DNA from: Pirellula staleyi DSM 6068
Lineage (GTDB): Bacteria; Planctomycetota; Planctomycetia; Pirellulales; Pirellulaceae
DNA: 55,203 nucleotides
Direction of reading: 5' to 3'
Assembly (NCBI GenBank): GCA_945870455.1
Contig: CAMBSL010000005.1
Coordinates: 1-55,203 of the forward strand
The number at the start of each line of letters is the position of its first letter. Positions within the stretch are counted from its first letter, which is position 1. The notes beneath the pieces were generated by a model. The model was not told where the DNA came from and did not search any database. It was given only the letters and a program-made list of their open reading frames with translations. Shown here piece after piece: positions 35,216 through 43,378 of the stretch. The position numbers and the translations under genes were made by a program.

Positions 35216-35845
35216 TTATGCACTTGCTCTCGACTTCAACCAATCCAACGCGTCTTTGGTCATCACGAGCTTCCGTGGGCGAAGGATGATCAACGCATTC
35301 AAGTCACTCACAGGGCTGATTGTTAGCCCTTCGATGTTTCGTCCGCTCAAATAAAGGTTTTTATCCAGACCATTGGTCGCGAACGTCTTCGTCAAGCCTT
35401 CGAGCCCGATCGCCTTAAATGCCAGCGCCAAAGTCTTTGTTTTGGGAGCGTCCATGGCGAACTTATCCACCACGATCACGGAACCGGACGAAATCTTCGC
35501 AGCGATCGCCATGCGTGTTGCCGCTTGAACAGCCTTGCGAGGCAATCGATAGTAGTATGATCGAGGCTGTCGCGAGTTTGCGTGACCGCCACCACGACGA
35601 ACCGGATTACGCTTAGCACCCATTCGGGCGTTACCGGTACCCTTTTGCTTGTAGATCTTCTTGGTTGAGCCGGAAACTTCACCACGACTCTTGGTCTTGT
35701 TGCTGCCTTGACGCTGATTCGCCAAATACATCACCACAACGTCGTGCAGCAACTGCTTGCTGACCCTAGGGGCAAGCATCTGCGGGTCGATTTCATAATC
35801 GCCCACTTGGGTGCCCGTCATATCGTAAATTGGAAGCGTAGTCAT
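35216..35845 (-). CDS. rplD: 50S ribosomal protein L4
   Basis: 209 residues from ATG 35845 (MTTLPIYDMTG); an upstream in-frame start at 35875 is weaker by family alignment. 'RGEVSGSTKKIYKQKGTGNA' followed by 'RMGAKRNPVRRGGGHA' and 'YRLPRKAVQAATRMAI' are L4 signatures. Confidence 0.97.
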   Translation of the reverse strand: MTTLPIYDMTGTQVGDYEIDPQMLAPRVSKQLLHDVVVMYLANQRQGSNKTKSRGEVSGSTKKIYKQKGTGNARMGAKRNPVRRGGGHANSRQPRSYYYRLPRKAVQAATRMAIAAKISSGSVIVVDKFAMDAPKTKTLALAFKAIGLEGLTKTFATNGLDKNLYLSGRNIEGLTISPVSDLNALIILRPRKLVMTKDALDWLKSRASA

Positions 35846-35913
35846 CTGTAATAAGCCTGTTGTTTTTCTTTGCACACGATTTCGGTGCTAAAGGTAACAA
35901 TGATTCGAAAGTT

Positions 35914-36600
35914 TCAGCCGAGTTTATTGGTTTCGCGAATGATCACATAACCGCCGTTTGGACCCGGGATCGCACCCCGCACCAGCAACAGATTGTTCGC
36001 TCCGTCGATCCGGACAACCTTCAAGTTTCGCATGGTAATACGATCGTTGCCGTACTGACCCGCACCCTTCTTGCCCTTGCGAACTCGTCCAGGGTAGGTA
36101 CCAGCACTCGTTCCACCAGCGTGGCGGTGACACTTTTTCACACCGTGAGTGGCTCTTTGCCCAGCGTAATTATGCTTTTTCATCCAGCCTGAGAAACCAC
36201 AACCCTTGGTGATTCCCGTGACGTCCACCGAAACGAGCCCCTCGAGCACAGCCACGGTGATTTCCGACCCTACGTCCGCAGTCGCAGCACCTCGGAACTC
36301 GCGGACAAATCGCTTTGGTTCACATTCAGGCTTGCTTACAATCGCGCCGCCTGCGGCTTTAAGTTTGGTCGAACGCTTGCTGGAGATACCAGCAACATGA
36401 CCACGTTCAGCTCGGCTAGCAAGGCGTCGGGGCTTGTCTAGAAAACCCAACTGAATTGCTTCATACCCATCACGATCCACGGTTTTAACCTGAAGAACAT
36501 GGCAAGGACCAGCTTGGATCACGGTGACAGGCACTGCGCGTCCATCCTGCTCATACACTTGCGTCATACCGACCTTACGGCCGAGAATACCTTTGCTCAT
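35914..36600 (-). CDS. rplC: 50S ribosomal protein L3
   Basis: 228 residues from ATG 36600 (MSKGILGRKVGMTQVYEQDG). 'GCGFSGWMKKHNYAGQRATH' and 'GRVRKGKKGAGQYGNDRIT' are the L3 core. The in-frame start at 36666 has no family support. Confidence 0.97.
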   Translation of the reverse strand: MSKGILGRKVGMTQVYEQDGRAVPVTVIQAGPCHVLQVKTVDRDGYEAIQLGFLDKPRRLASRAERGHVAGISSKRSTKLKAAGGAIVSKPECEPKRFVREFRGAATADVGSEITVAVLEGLVSVDVTGITKGCGFSGWMKKHNYAGQRATHGVKKCHRHAGGTSAGTYPGRVRKGKKGAGQYGNDRITMRNLKVVRIDGANNLLLVRGAIPGPNGGYVIIRETNKLG

Positions 36601-36776
36601 TCGTCTTATTCCGTAAATCGTTGCCATGAAGGACACACCGACGAGCCGGCTCCACTTGGACGCCAACTTTGCGAAAGAGAGCGGAAAAACCGCAACTGTC
36701 GCGAGATCGATGGTTACCTCCAGGACTTCCGTTTCATATTGGGAAAACCTGATGGATGCCGTTTAAGCGTTAATTC

Positions 36777-37100
36777 CTACCGGGATGTTGCCTTGATTTT
36801 GATGTCAACACCTGCGGGCAAGCTCAGTTTGTTTAGAGCTTCAATCGTCCTAGCAGTGGCTTGTTTGATATCGATCAGACGCTTGTGCGTCCTGATCTCG
36901 AATTGCTGACGGGCTTTTTTGTCGATATTCGGACCGGACAGGACCGTGTATCGTTCAATACGGGTAGGCAGCGGAATTGGGCCGTGCACTTCAGAGTGGG
37001 TCCGCTTGGCGGTTTCCACTATTTCCAAAGCACTTTGATCCAAAACGGCATGGTCATAAGCTTCCATTCGAATTCTGATGACTTCATGCGATCCGGACAC
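36777..37100 (-). CDS. rpsJ: 30S ribosomal protein S10
   Basis: 107 residues from a GTG start ([17 protein letters not shown]), with '[20 protein letters not shown]' and '[12 protein letters not shown]' as in all S10 proteins. It is the first gene of the 22-gene minus-strand operon. The 299-bp gap to the divergent gene at 37400 must hold both promoters; it carries an A/T-rich stretch around 37229-37262 but I see no certain -35/-10 pair. tuf, fusA and rpsL/rpsG are not upstream. Confidence 0.97.
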   Translation of the reverse strand: MSGSHEVIRIRMEAYDHAVLDQSALEIVETAKRTHSEVHGPIPLPTRIERYTVLSGPNIDKKARQQFEIRTHKRLIDIKQATARTIEALNKLSLPAGVDIKIKATSR

Positions 37101-37399
37101 AGCTAATCACTACCTCTGGTAAAATCGTCAACAAAAGAGTGCCGTGAAGCACAATCTTCAATTTCAAGCCCTACGTAGAACGCGGGACGCAAGAAGATAG
37201 GAATGTCGACCGAAGTCGTCAACTGCAAAATGTTTTTTTTGTGATTTTTCGAGATTTTTGCATGGTTCGCAGTGAAGGATCGGGTTAGCAATAGTCTATC
37301 CGGCGCGGAATAAGGCGATCCCAATTCAGTCCGCGTCAACTATAAATGCGTGTCGTGTTCGGTTTCCGTAGACTTCCTTTGCCGTTTGATTGCACCATC

Positions 37400-38320
37400 A
37401 TGCCGAAACTTTCTGCATTTCCGAAAGCCTACATGCACGCGTTGTGCAAAGACGGTTCCATGAAGCTAGCTCAATGGTTCGAACTGGCAGCGACCCTTTC
37501 GATTGACGGTTTGGAGTTTTATGCTGGTTTTTTAGAGATGGAGGACGAATCTCGCTGGCCTTCCTTCCGGACCCAAGTTGAATCCCTCGGAATGCAGATC
37601 CCAATGATGTGCTGTTCGCCCGATTTCACCCATCCTGACGCCTCGTTTCGCAGTCGCGAGATCGCCAAACAAAAGCGATGGATTGACATGACTGAGGCTC
37701 TTGGGGGCGGTTATTGCCGGGTATTAAGCGGTCAGCGACGTCCGGAATTGTCAACAGCGCAAGGTGTCCAATTGGCGGCGGAGTGCATTCGCGAGTGCCT
37801 ACCCTATGCCGAAAAACGCGGCATCACACTTATCCTCGAAAATCACTACAAAGATGACTTCTGGGAATATCCTGAGTTCGCCCAAAAGATGGACGTATTC
37901 TGCGATCTGGTAAATGCGATCGATCACCCCGCTTTTGGTGTCAATTACGACCCAAGCAACGCTTATATCGCTGGCGACGACCCGATCGAATTGCTTAAGC
38001 GAGTTTCGAACCGGGTCGTGACGATGCATGCGAGCGATCGCTATTTGATCGAGGGGACCTTGGAAGACCTTCGCCGAGAAGAAGGTGGTGCGGCAGGCTA
38101 CGCCAAACGATTGCGCCATGGCGAAATCGGCCAAGGATTGAATGATTACGACGCCATTTTCACCGAATTGCGGCGGGTGGGTTTCGACAGCTGGATCAGT
38201 ATTGAGGATGGGGTCGACGGCATCGAACAGCTTCAACGCAGCGTAGTATTTCTCAAGGCCAAAATTCGACAATATTGGGGAAGTTCGTTTGGTGGCGTAA
38301 CGTCGCAAGCTGTTCGGTGA
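37400..38320 (+). CDS. Sugar phosphate isomerase/epimerase-like TIM barrel
   Basis: 306 residues of the xylose isomerase-like TIM-barrel (AP endonuclease 2) superfamily. Metal-ligand positions are visible in 'LILENHY' (Glu), 'FGVNYDPSNAYIAGDDPIE' (Asp), 'VVTMHASDR' (His) and 'DSWISIEDG' (Glu). The family includes sugar-acid and inositol isomerases/epimerases; the substrate is not evident. ATG 37400 (MPKLSAFPKAYMH) fits the family's first strand; the upstream start at 37346 is less likely. It is divergent from the ribosomal operon and followed by a small palindrome. Confidence 0.82.
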   Translation: MPKLSAFPKAYMHALCKDGSMKLAQWFELAATLSIDGLEFYAGFLEMEDESRWPSFRTQVESLGMQIPMMCCSPDFTHPDASFRSREIAKQKRWIDMTEALGGGYCRVLSGQRRPELSTAQGVQLAAECIRECLPYAEKRGITLILENHYKDDFWEYPEFAQKMDVFCDLVNAIDHPAFGVNYDPSNAYIAGDDPIELLKRVSNRVVTMHASDRYLIEGTLEDLRREEGGAAGYAKRLRHGEIGQGLNDYDAIFTELRRVGFDSWISIEDGVDGIEQLQRSVVFLKAKIRQYWGSSFGGVTSQAVR

Positions 38321-38392
38321 ATCAAATGAAATAAAATCACAACCTCTGCGTGTGCCGTAGCCCCAAAAACCAGGGGTTTTTCAATTGCGGAC

Positions 38393-38409
38393 GGCACGTG
38401 GAACGTGCC
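38393..38409. repeat. Small palindrome after the isomerase-like gene
   Basis: GGCACGT-gga-ACGTGCC is a perfect 7-bp stem. Just before it (38361-38380) 'CCCCaaaaaccaGGGGTTTTT' is a weaker hairpin with T-run that could end transcription of the preceding plus-strand gene. Confidence 0.5.
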
Positions 38410-38443
38410 TGCTACGATAAAATCTGAGCCTCTGGGCGCACCA

Positions 38444-39133
38444 CTAAGTTCCGCGTCGATTCCCAAACCAATAAATGTGGGATCGGTCGCAAAGTCTCAA
38501 ATCATGGTCCCGGCACCAAGCCACGAGCCAGGTGGATTGTAGCCTTAACTCCTCTGCCGTCGTTCCTCGCGGCATCATCAAGACCCGGTCCCGGTCCCAG
38601 TCCCCCAAATCCTGAAGATACTCAAGTACTTCTTCGGCATCCAAAATCGATCCTACCACGAACTTGAGTTGGTACGCCCCTTGCGACATCAAACTGCGAA
38701 CAATCTCAGGTCGACTGCGGCGCTGGTCATGTTGTTTGACCCATTCGGCGGACGCGTATCCCATGGGTGTTGAATTGCTGAGTTTAGGACTTATCGACCA
38801 GAGATCGCATGCCAACTCTCGATGGATCGTGCCAGCGGTTTCGATGGTAATGTGGCGATTCATTTGGCGTAGCTCCTCGCAAACTTCACCGAGCTCATCA
38901 AAAATCATCGGTTCGCCGCCAGTAATCACCACGTGTTCGGTGTTCCATTTGGTTGCCGCCGCCACGATGGTCGAGACTTGCCATGAGTCCCCCTCGGGCT
39001 CCCAAGATGCATAGCGTGTGTCGCAGAACCAACAGCGGAGATTGCAGCCGCTGGTGCGAATGAACACACTAGGGGTGCCTGTAAAGCGACCTTCTCCCTG
39101 AACGCTTTGGAAAATTTCTGAGATACGGATCAC
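38444..39133 (-). CDS. queE: 7-carboxy-7-deazaguanine synthase, radical SAM
   Basis: 229 residues from GTG 39133. The opening 'VIRISEIFQSVQGEGRFTG' is the QueE hallmark; the radical SAM cluster is 'SGCNLRCWFCDTRYA' (CxxxCxxC) and 'VVITGGEPMIF' is the GGE motif. QueE turns CPH4 into CDG on the way to queuosine. GTG 39193 is also in frame and would add 20 residues; GTG 39133 fits the family and has GAGG upstream. It is divergent from queF with 124 bp between the starts; I found no preQ1-riboswitch-like structure there. Confidence 0.93.
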   Translation of the reverse strand: MIRISEIFQSVQGEGRFTGTPSVFIRTSGCNLRCWFCDTRYASWEPEGDSWQVSTIVAAATKWNTEHVVITGGEPMIFDELGEVCEELRQMNRHITIETAGTIHRELACDLWSISPKLSNSTPMGYASAEWVKQHDQRRSRPEIVRSLMSQGAYQLKFVVGSILDAEEVLEYLQDLGDWDRDRVLMMPRGTTAEELRLQSTWLVAWCRDHDLRLCDRSHIYWFGNRRGT

Positions 39134-39257
39134 TCGGGCCTCGTTTTCCCTACCCTTGGCCAATCTATCTGCGGTTCCATTGGCAAAGTGCACTATTAAG
39201 ATACCGACAAACGATCAGAATACACAAAATCGAATCTTTCGCGAATCCTGTTTGCCA

Positions 39258-39641
39258 ATGTTCCAAGGAGAAATTGCAGTGCCCGGCACACCGTTCCAAG
39301 ATCAACTCGAGTGCTTTGACAACTCGTTCCCCAACCGAGATTACCACATTGAAATCGAATGCCCTGAATTTACCTCCATGTGTCCTAAGACTGGTCAGCC
39401 CGATTTCGGAACTCTCATTTTTCGTTACGTGCCCGACCAAAAGTGTGTCGAGCTAAAGAGTTTGAAACTTTACCTGCAGAAATTTCGCAATGAAGGCATT
39501 TTCTACGAGAACGTCACCAATCGCATCCTGGACGATTTTGTGCTCATTGTGAACCCTCGAAGCGTAACGCTTGAGAGCCACTGGGGGGCTCGCGGCGGCA
39601 TCAGTTCCGTCATTACTGTCAGCCACGAAAAGACCAAATAG
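39258..39641 (+). CDS. queF: NADPH-dependent 7-cyano-7-deazaguanine reductase
   Basis: 127 residues, the short unimodular (YkvM) type. It reduces preQ0 to preQ1. The catalytic Cys is in 'TSMCPKTGQPDFG' and the QueF signature follows in 'CVELKSLKLYLQKFRNEGIF'. ATG 39258 (MFQGEIAVPGTPFQ) is chosen because family members start close to this point; the in-frame start at 39156 lies in the shared promoter region. Together with queE it covers two steps of queuosine synthesis; queC, queD and tgt are not in the window. Confidence 0.94.
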   Translation: MFQGEIAVPGTPFQDQLECFDNSFPNRDYHIEIECPEFTSMCPKTGQPDFGTLIFRYVPDQKCVELKSLKLYLQKFRNEGIFYENVTNRILDDFVLIVNPRSVTLESHWGARGGISSVITVSHEKTK

Positions 39642-39642
39642 C

Positions 39643-40683
39643 ATGTCGAGCAACCTAAATAGCAACCCTTTGAAACCGGTCATTCTCAGCGGCTTTGCAG
39701 ACGAAGCCGCCAACCAAAAAACGTGCGAACAGCAGTTCTGTGCTTTTGCGGCTCTTGGACTGCGTTACTACACGCTGCGATTCATCGATGCAGGTGCGGG
39801 CATTCAGAATGTCATGCAACTTGCTCCCGAGTCGATCAGCCGAATCCTCGATTTGCAATTGGAATACGGGCTTCAGGTCTCCTCGATCGGCTCCCCAATC
39901 GGCAAGGTCAAACTGATCGATGTGGCAGACGGAACGACGAATCGCTTTGTTCCCTTCGCGGAGTACTTAGAAAAAGATGTTCGCCGCGCTTGTGAACTTG
40001 CCAATACGTTTGACAGCAAATTGATTCGCGGCTTTTCGTTTTATCACCCTCGCGGAACGGCCCCTGAGGATCACCTCAATCAAGCCATCGATCAACTGGG
40101 ACAAATTGCTCGCGTCTGCAACGTACAGGGCCTTACATTCGGCCTCGAGGTGGAAGCGAATCTCATTGGCCAAACCGGCAAGTTGCTCAAACGACTTTAC
40201 GACGGTGTTGCCGACCCCGCAATGTTGCTGATATTCGACGGAGCCAACCTCGTCTGCCAGGGAATGTCAACGGAACAGGTCTACGACGAATACTTGGCGA
40301 TGAAAGAAGGGATGGGTTGGTTGCATGTCAAGGACTACCAACGGCCCTTGACTCGCTCGTCGCACGTTGACGAAGATTCCTTGACGAGCTTTGTGCCAGC
40401 CGACCAAGGGGACTCGGGTCACGAGGCTATTTTCCGAGATATGAAACGAGGCTACTCGGACTTGCTGACGCGACTGGAAAGGCGAGGCATCCCTGGCTTG
40501 TTCATGGATTTGGAACCGCACGTCAAAGGGGGTGGGCAATTTGGCGGTTTCAGTGGCCCAGACGGATTCGGTGTTGCCTTGCGAGGACTTTGCCGCGTGT
40601 TGGATTATGTTGGACTGCCGTATGACTTGCGTTCGTTTGACGACATCCGAAATAGCGTTTCCAAACCCAAAACGGGCGCCTAG
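39643..40683 (+). CDS. Second sugar phosphate isomerase/epimerase-like TIM barrel
   Basis: 346 residues of the same xylose isomerase-like superfamily as the gene at 37400 but only distantly similar. It opens 'VILSGFADEAANQKTCEQQF'; likely metal ligands sit in 'FGLEVEANL', 'LLIFDGANLVCQG', 'WLHVKDYQ' and 'LFMDLEPH'. The start is a single base after the queF stop region (tagc-ATG), so it is co-transcribed with queF. The link to queuosine is not known; it may just share the transcript with the hydrolase that follows after 6 bp. Confidence 0.8.
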   Translation: MSSNLNSNPLKPVILSGFADEAANQKTCEQQFCAFAALGLRYYTLRFIDAGAGIQNVMQLAPESISRILDLQLEYGLQVSSIGSPIGKVKLIDVADGTTNRFVPFAEYLEKDVRRACELANTFDSKLIRGFSFYHPRGTAPEDHLNQAIDQLGQIARVCNVQGLTFGLEVEANLIGQTGKLLKRLYDGVADPAMLLIFDGANLVCQGMSTEQVYDEYLAMKEGMGWLHVKDYQRPLTRSSHVDEDSLTSFVPADQGDSGHEAIFRDMKRGYSDLLTRLERRGIPGLFMDLEPHVKGGGQFGGFSGPDGFGVALRGLCRVLDYVGLPYDLRSFDDIRNSVSKPKTGA

Positions 40684-40689
40684 TCGCCA

Positions 40690-41640
40690 ATGAGTCTCAC
40701 CGCGGACACAAAAACCGAAAAAGGCTTGCCTGGATCAACGCCTGACTCCTGGCGTAGCGATTACCCATTTGAGTCGAAGTTTCTCGAACTAGAGCCCAAC
40801 ATCTGCATGCACTACGTGGATCGAGGGCCTACGGCAAATCCGGATAACGTCGGTAACGACCAAACGATTTTATGCATTCACGGAAATCCAACTTGGTCGT
40901 TCTATTATCGATCGATTATCGCAAATTTCAGCGCATCGCATCGCGTTGTGGCGGTCGACCATATTGGTTGCGGCTTGAGCGACAAACCTCAAAACTATCA
41001 ATACACATTGGCTCAGCATACGGCCAACCTCGTTCGTTTGATCGACGAACTGGATCTTAAGAATATCACGCTCGTGGTTCACGATTGGGGAGGTGCTATC
41101 GGGCTGGGAGCGTCCATCGAACGCATAAGCCGATTTCGCAATCTGCTTGTTCTGAATACCGCTGCTTTTCCGCCAACCTATGTTCCGTTGCGCATCGCAG
41201 CCTGCAGGATTCCGTGTTTGGGGTCGTGGGCTATTCGGTACGCAAACGCGTTTGCCCGAGCGGCAATCAGCATGGCCATCGATCGCCTGCCGAGATTGAG
41301 CGACAACGCGAGGCGAGGGCTACTGGCTCCTTATGATACGCCTCGACATCGCGTAGCCATCGATGGATTCGTTCGCGATATTCCCATGTCGAAAAGCCAT
41401 CCGACTTGGAAGGTACTGGAACAGTTGGAAAAAAATTTGCCACAACTCAGGAACTTGTCGATTCGATTTGTTTGGGGGATGCGCGATTGGTGCTTCCGAC
41501 CCGAATGCATGGAACGAATGAACGCCGTTTGGCCGAATGCAACGCGTCGCGAACTGAACGACGTGGGGCACTACGTGATGGAAGAAGCACCGGACGAAGT
41601 GCTTGAAGAATTGGGGTATCTCCTAAGCGATTCGAAATAA
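40690..41640 (+). CDS. Alpha/beta hydrolase, haloalkane dehalogenase / OleB-like
   Basis: 316 residues. The oxyanion-hole stretch is 'CIHGNPTWSFYYR' and the nucleophile elbow 'LVVHDWGGAIG' has Asp as nucleophile followed by Trp, as in haloalkane dehalogenases. 'VAVDHIGCGLSDKP', 'LNTAAFP' and the end 'DVGHYVMEEAPDEV' (catalytic His) are closer, from memory, to OleB, the beta-lactone decarboxylase of head-to-head olefin synthesis. No oleA, oleC or oleD lies next to it, so the role is open. It follows the previous gene by 6 bp and precedes the CitG-like gene by 2 bp, forming an operon with queF. Confidence 0.82.
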   Translation: MSLTADTKTEKGLPGSTPDSWRSDYPFESKFLELEPNICMHYVDRGPTANPDNVGNDQTILCIHGNPTWSFYYRSIIANFSASHRVVAVDHIGCGLSDKPQNYQYTLAQHTANLVRLIDELDLKNITLVVHDWGGAIGLGASIERISRFRNLLVLNTAAFPPTYVPLRIAACRIPCLGSWAIRYANAFARAAISMAIDRLPRLSDNARRGLLAPYDTPRHRVAIDGFVRDIPMSKSHPTWKVLEQLEKNLPQLRNLSIRFVWGMRDWCFRPECMERMNAVWPNATRRELNDVGHYVMEEAPDEVLEELGYLLSDSK

Positions 41641-41642
41641 CC

Positions 41643-42518
41643 GTGAGTTCGAACCCTTTAGCCAAATCTCTTTCGGAGTCGGGGCTTTCGATTCGAAATC
41701 GAATTCGAGTTGCCTTGTTAATGGAATGCACCGCCATCAAGGCAGGCAACGTCCATCCATCTGCCTCATTCCATGATTTGACCTATCAGCACTTCGTCGC
41801 CGCAGCCATGGCAATCGGTGATCGAATGAGCCGCTGCATCCACGAACCCCTTGGCGAAGTCGTCCTGCAATCGGTTAAGGCTATGATGGAGTGGGTCGGC
41901 ACCAACACCAGCTTGGGTACGATCCTCTTGATCGCCCCTCTCGCAGTCGCGGTCAACCGATTGGAAAGAGAAGGCAAAACTCTTGCTGAATTACCGGTCT
42001 ACATCCGCGAGACGTTGTCGCGTTTGGATTCGCACGATTCCGAGTGCATTTACGAAGCGATTAGATTGGCCAAACCCGGTGGGCTAGGCGAAACGCAGAC
42101 AATGGACATTCAACAAGTTGCACCGGAGAGTATTCAGCTGGCGATGAAGACCGCAGCAGCCTGGGACGATATCGCACTTCAGTACGCGACGGGTTTTGAA
42201 CTGGTACTTGAATACGCAAAAAGAATCTTAGACAAAGCCCCAAACGGACCGGCATGTCTTGAGACGATTCGAAACTTGCAAATCGACATTCTATCGGAAA
42301 GAGTCGACAGCCTAATTGCGCGTAAACGCGGAATTGAATTCGCAAACCAAGTGCAGGCAGAGGCAAAAAAAGTCGTGTCGTCCGGCCCGTATGGCAGCGA
42401 GGTATTCGAAAGTTCCTGGAGTGCTTTCGATGCATTTTTGCGAGACGAAAAGCATTGCGGTAATCCAGGAACCATCGCGGACTTGATCGCGGCCGCCTTG
42501 TTTGTAGCGTTGAGTTAG
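41643..42518 (+). CDS. Triphosphoribosyl-dephospho-CoA synthase family protein (CitG-like)
   Basis: 291 residues from GTG 41643, two bases after the preceding stop. CitG/MdcB family signs: 'ECTAIKAGNVHPSASF' (the K-x-GNVH motif), 'GTNTSLGTILLIAPLAV' and the end 'CGNPGTIADLIAAALF'. CitG makes the prosthetic-group precursor of citrate lyase; no citrate or malonate lyase genes are visible here. CitG-like genes without lyase neighbours occur in bacteria with C1 pathways, so another role is possible; that is inference. Confidence 0.85.
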   Translation: MSSNPLAKSLSESGLSIRNRIRVALLMECTAIKAGNVHPSASFHDLTYQHFVAAAMAIGDRMSRCIHEPLGEVVLQSVKAMMEWVGTNTSLGTILLIAPLAVAVNRLEREGKTLAELPVYIRETLSRLDSHDSECIYEAIRLAKPGGLGETQTMDIQQVAPESIQLAMKTAAAWDDIALQYATGFELVLEYAKRILDKAPNGPACLETIRNLQIDILSERVDSLIARKRGIEFANQVQAEAKKVVSSGPYGSEVFESSWSAFDAFLRDEKHCGNPGTIADLIAAALFVALS

Positions 42519-42560
42519 CAGCGAAAAGTAGACTGGCGGCAATTGCGAATCCTTCGTTGA

Positions 42561-42601
42561 ACGACGCTCCGCGTCGTGATTAGTACGACGCGGAGCGTCG
42601 T
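42561..42601. repeat. Perfect 17-bp inverted repeat
   Basis: ACGACGCTCCGCGTCGT (42561-42577) and ACGACGCGGAGCGTCGT (42585-42601) with loop gattagt. It follows the CitG-like gene by 42 bp and may end the queF operon, though no T-run follows. It lies in the 482-bp gap 42519-43000, which also contains the MITE-like copy C; the remainder (42720-43000) shows only short direct repeats such as 'ctgcctactgccaactgcctactgcc' (about 42850-42876). Confidence 0.85.
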
Positions 42602-42611
42602 ACAACTAAGG

Positions 42612-42719
42612 GCATTCGCCCCGCTCCCCGAAGCGTGACGGGGGAAAATGCACAGAGATCACACAAATCCAAGGGGATTTTGAGTCTAGCATGCCCTGAA
42701 ATGTGGGTGAAGATGAGGG
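42612..42719. repeat. MITE-like dispersed repeat, diverged copy C
   Basis: It shares with copies A and B the order G/C hairpin ('ccccgctccccgaagcg...cgggggaaaa'), 'caaatcc...ggattttgagtc' and the end 'tgaaatgtgggtgaagatgagg'. About a fifth of the core bases differ and the left end is missing, so it looks older. Confidence 0.7.
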
Positions 42720-43000
42720 CAAAAGGCCCTCGGTCACCAGTGATTTTTGATTGCGGGGAGATAGACACGAGCTCCATGCACAGCACACCGAGCATATTGC
42801 GAACATGGGGCACAATGCCCAAGTTCGCGAAGCCAAGGTCTCGCTCCCTGACTGCCTACTGCCAACTGCCTACTGCCGCGAAAAGCGGCTTGCCCCGCTA
42901 TTTCGCTAATGCGTGGCGTGCTACGATGAACTGTTGCGGTCCTCGGTGTCTATAAACACCGCACTCTTTTTCCTTTGCTTCGTACGAAAGTTAACCATCC

Positions 43001-43348
43001 ATGGCTCGCGATATTTTGTTTCTGCTTAAGGAAAATTTCCCGGACGGCGAGGGACTCCCCTATTTCTGCCCCGACTGCGCGATGGTGACGGGTGTCCTGA
43101 CGTACTTTCCAAAATTAAAGCACTCGCTCGATATTCGTTATTCCGACTTCCCTAAACCGCGTGCGGAAATTGTGGAGCTGATCGGCCCTGATCATCAAGG
43201 ATGCCCTGTGTTGATCCTGGACAAAGCGCCACCCATGGACGCACTAGGGTTTCTTTCCGGTCAATCCAAAGGTCGCTCCTTTATCTCGGGGGCCAAAGCC
43301 ATCTCGCAGTATTGGTCGCACATTCTCGGCGTATCTCGCCCTCACTGA
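43001..43348 (+). CDS. DUF3088 family protein (thioredoxin-like fold)
   Basis: 115 residues. 'DILFLLKENFPDGEGLPYFC' followed by 'PDCAMVTGVLTYFPKL', then 'RYSDFPKPRAEIVELIG' and 'HQGCPVLILD', is the DUF3088 pattern: a short glutaredoxin/thioredoxin-like fold with a CxxC at the usual place (CPDC). The function is unknown. It is followed after 30 bp by dprA. Confidence 0.75.
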   Translation: MARDILFLLKENFPDGEGLPYFCPDCAMVTGVLTYFPKLKHSLDIRYSDFPKPRAEIVELIGPDHQGCPVLILDKAPPMDALGFLSGQSKGRSFISGAKAISQYWSHILGVSRPH

Positions 43349-43378
43349 TCCCTCTCGTGCTTAAGCGACGCCTTGTCC

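Noticed and set aside
37103..37339. Open frame of 78 codons between rpsJ and the divergent gene
   Set aside because: It occupies the promoter region, has no ribosome site and a composition unlike protein.
39134..39257. Possible preQ1 riboswitch between queE and queF
   Set aside because: No hairpin followed by the short A-rich pseudoknot tail of preQ1-I was found on either strand.
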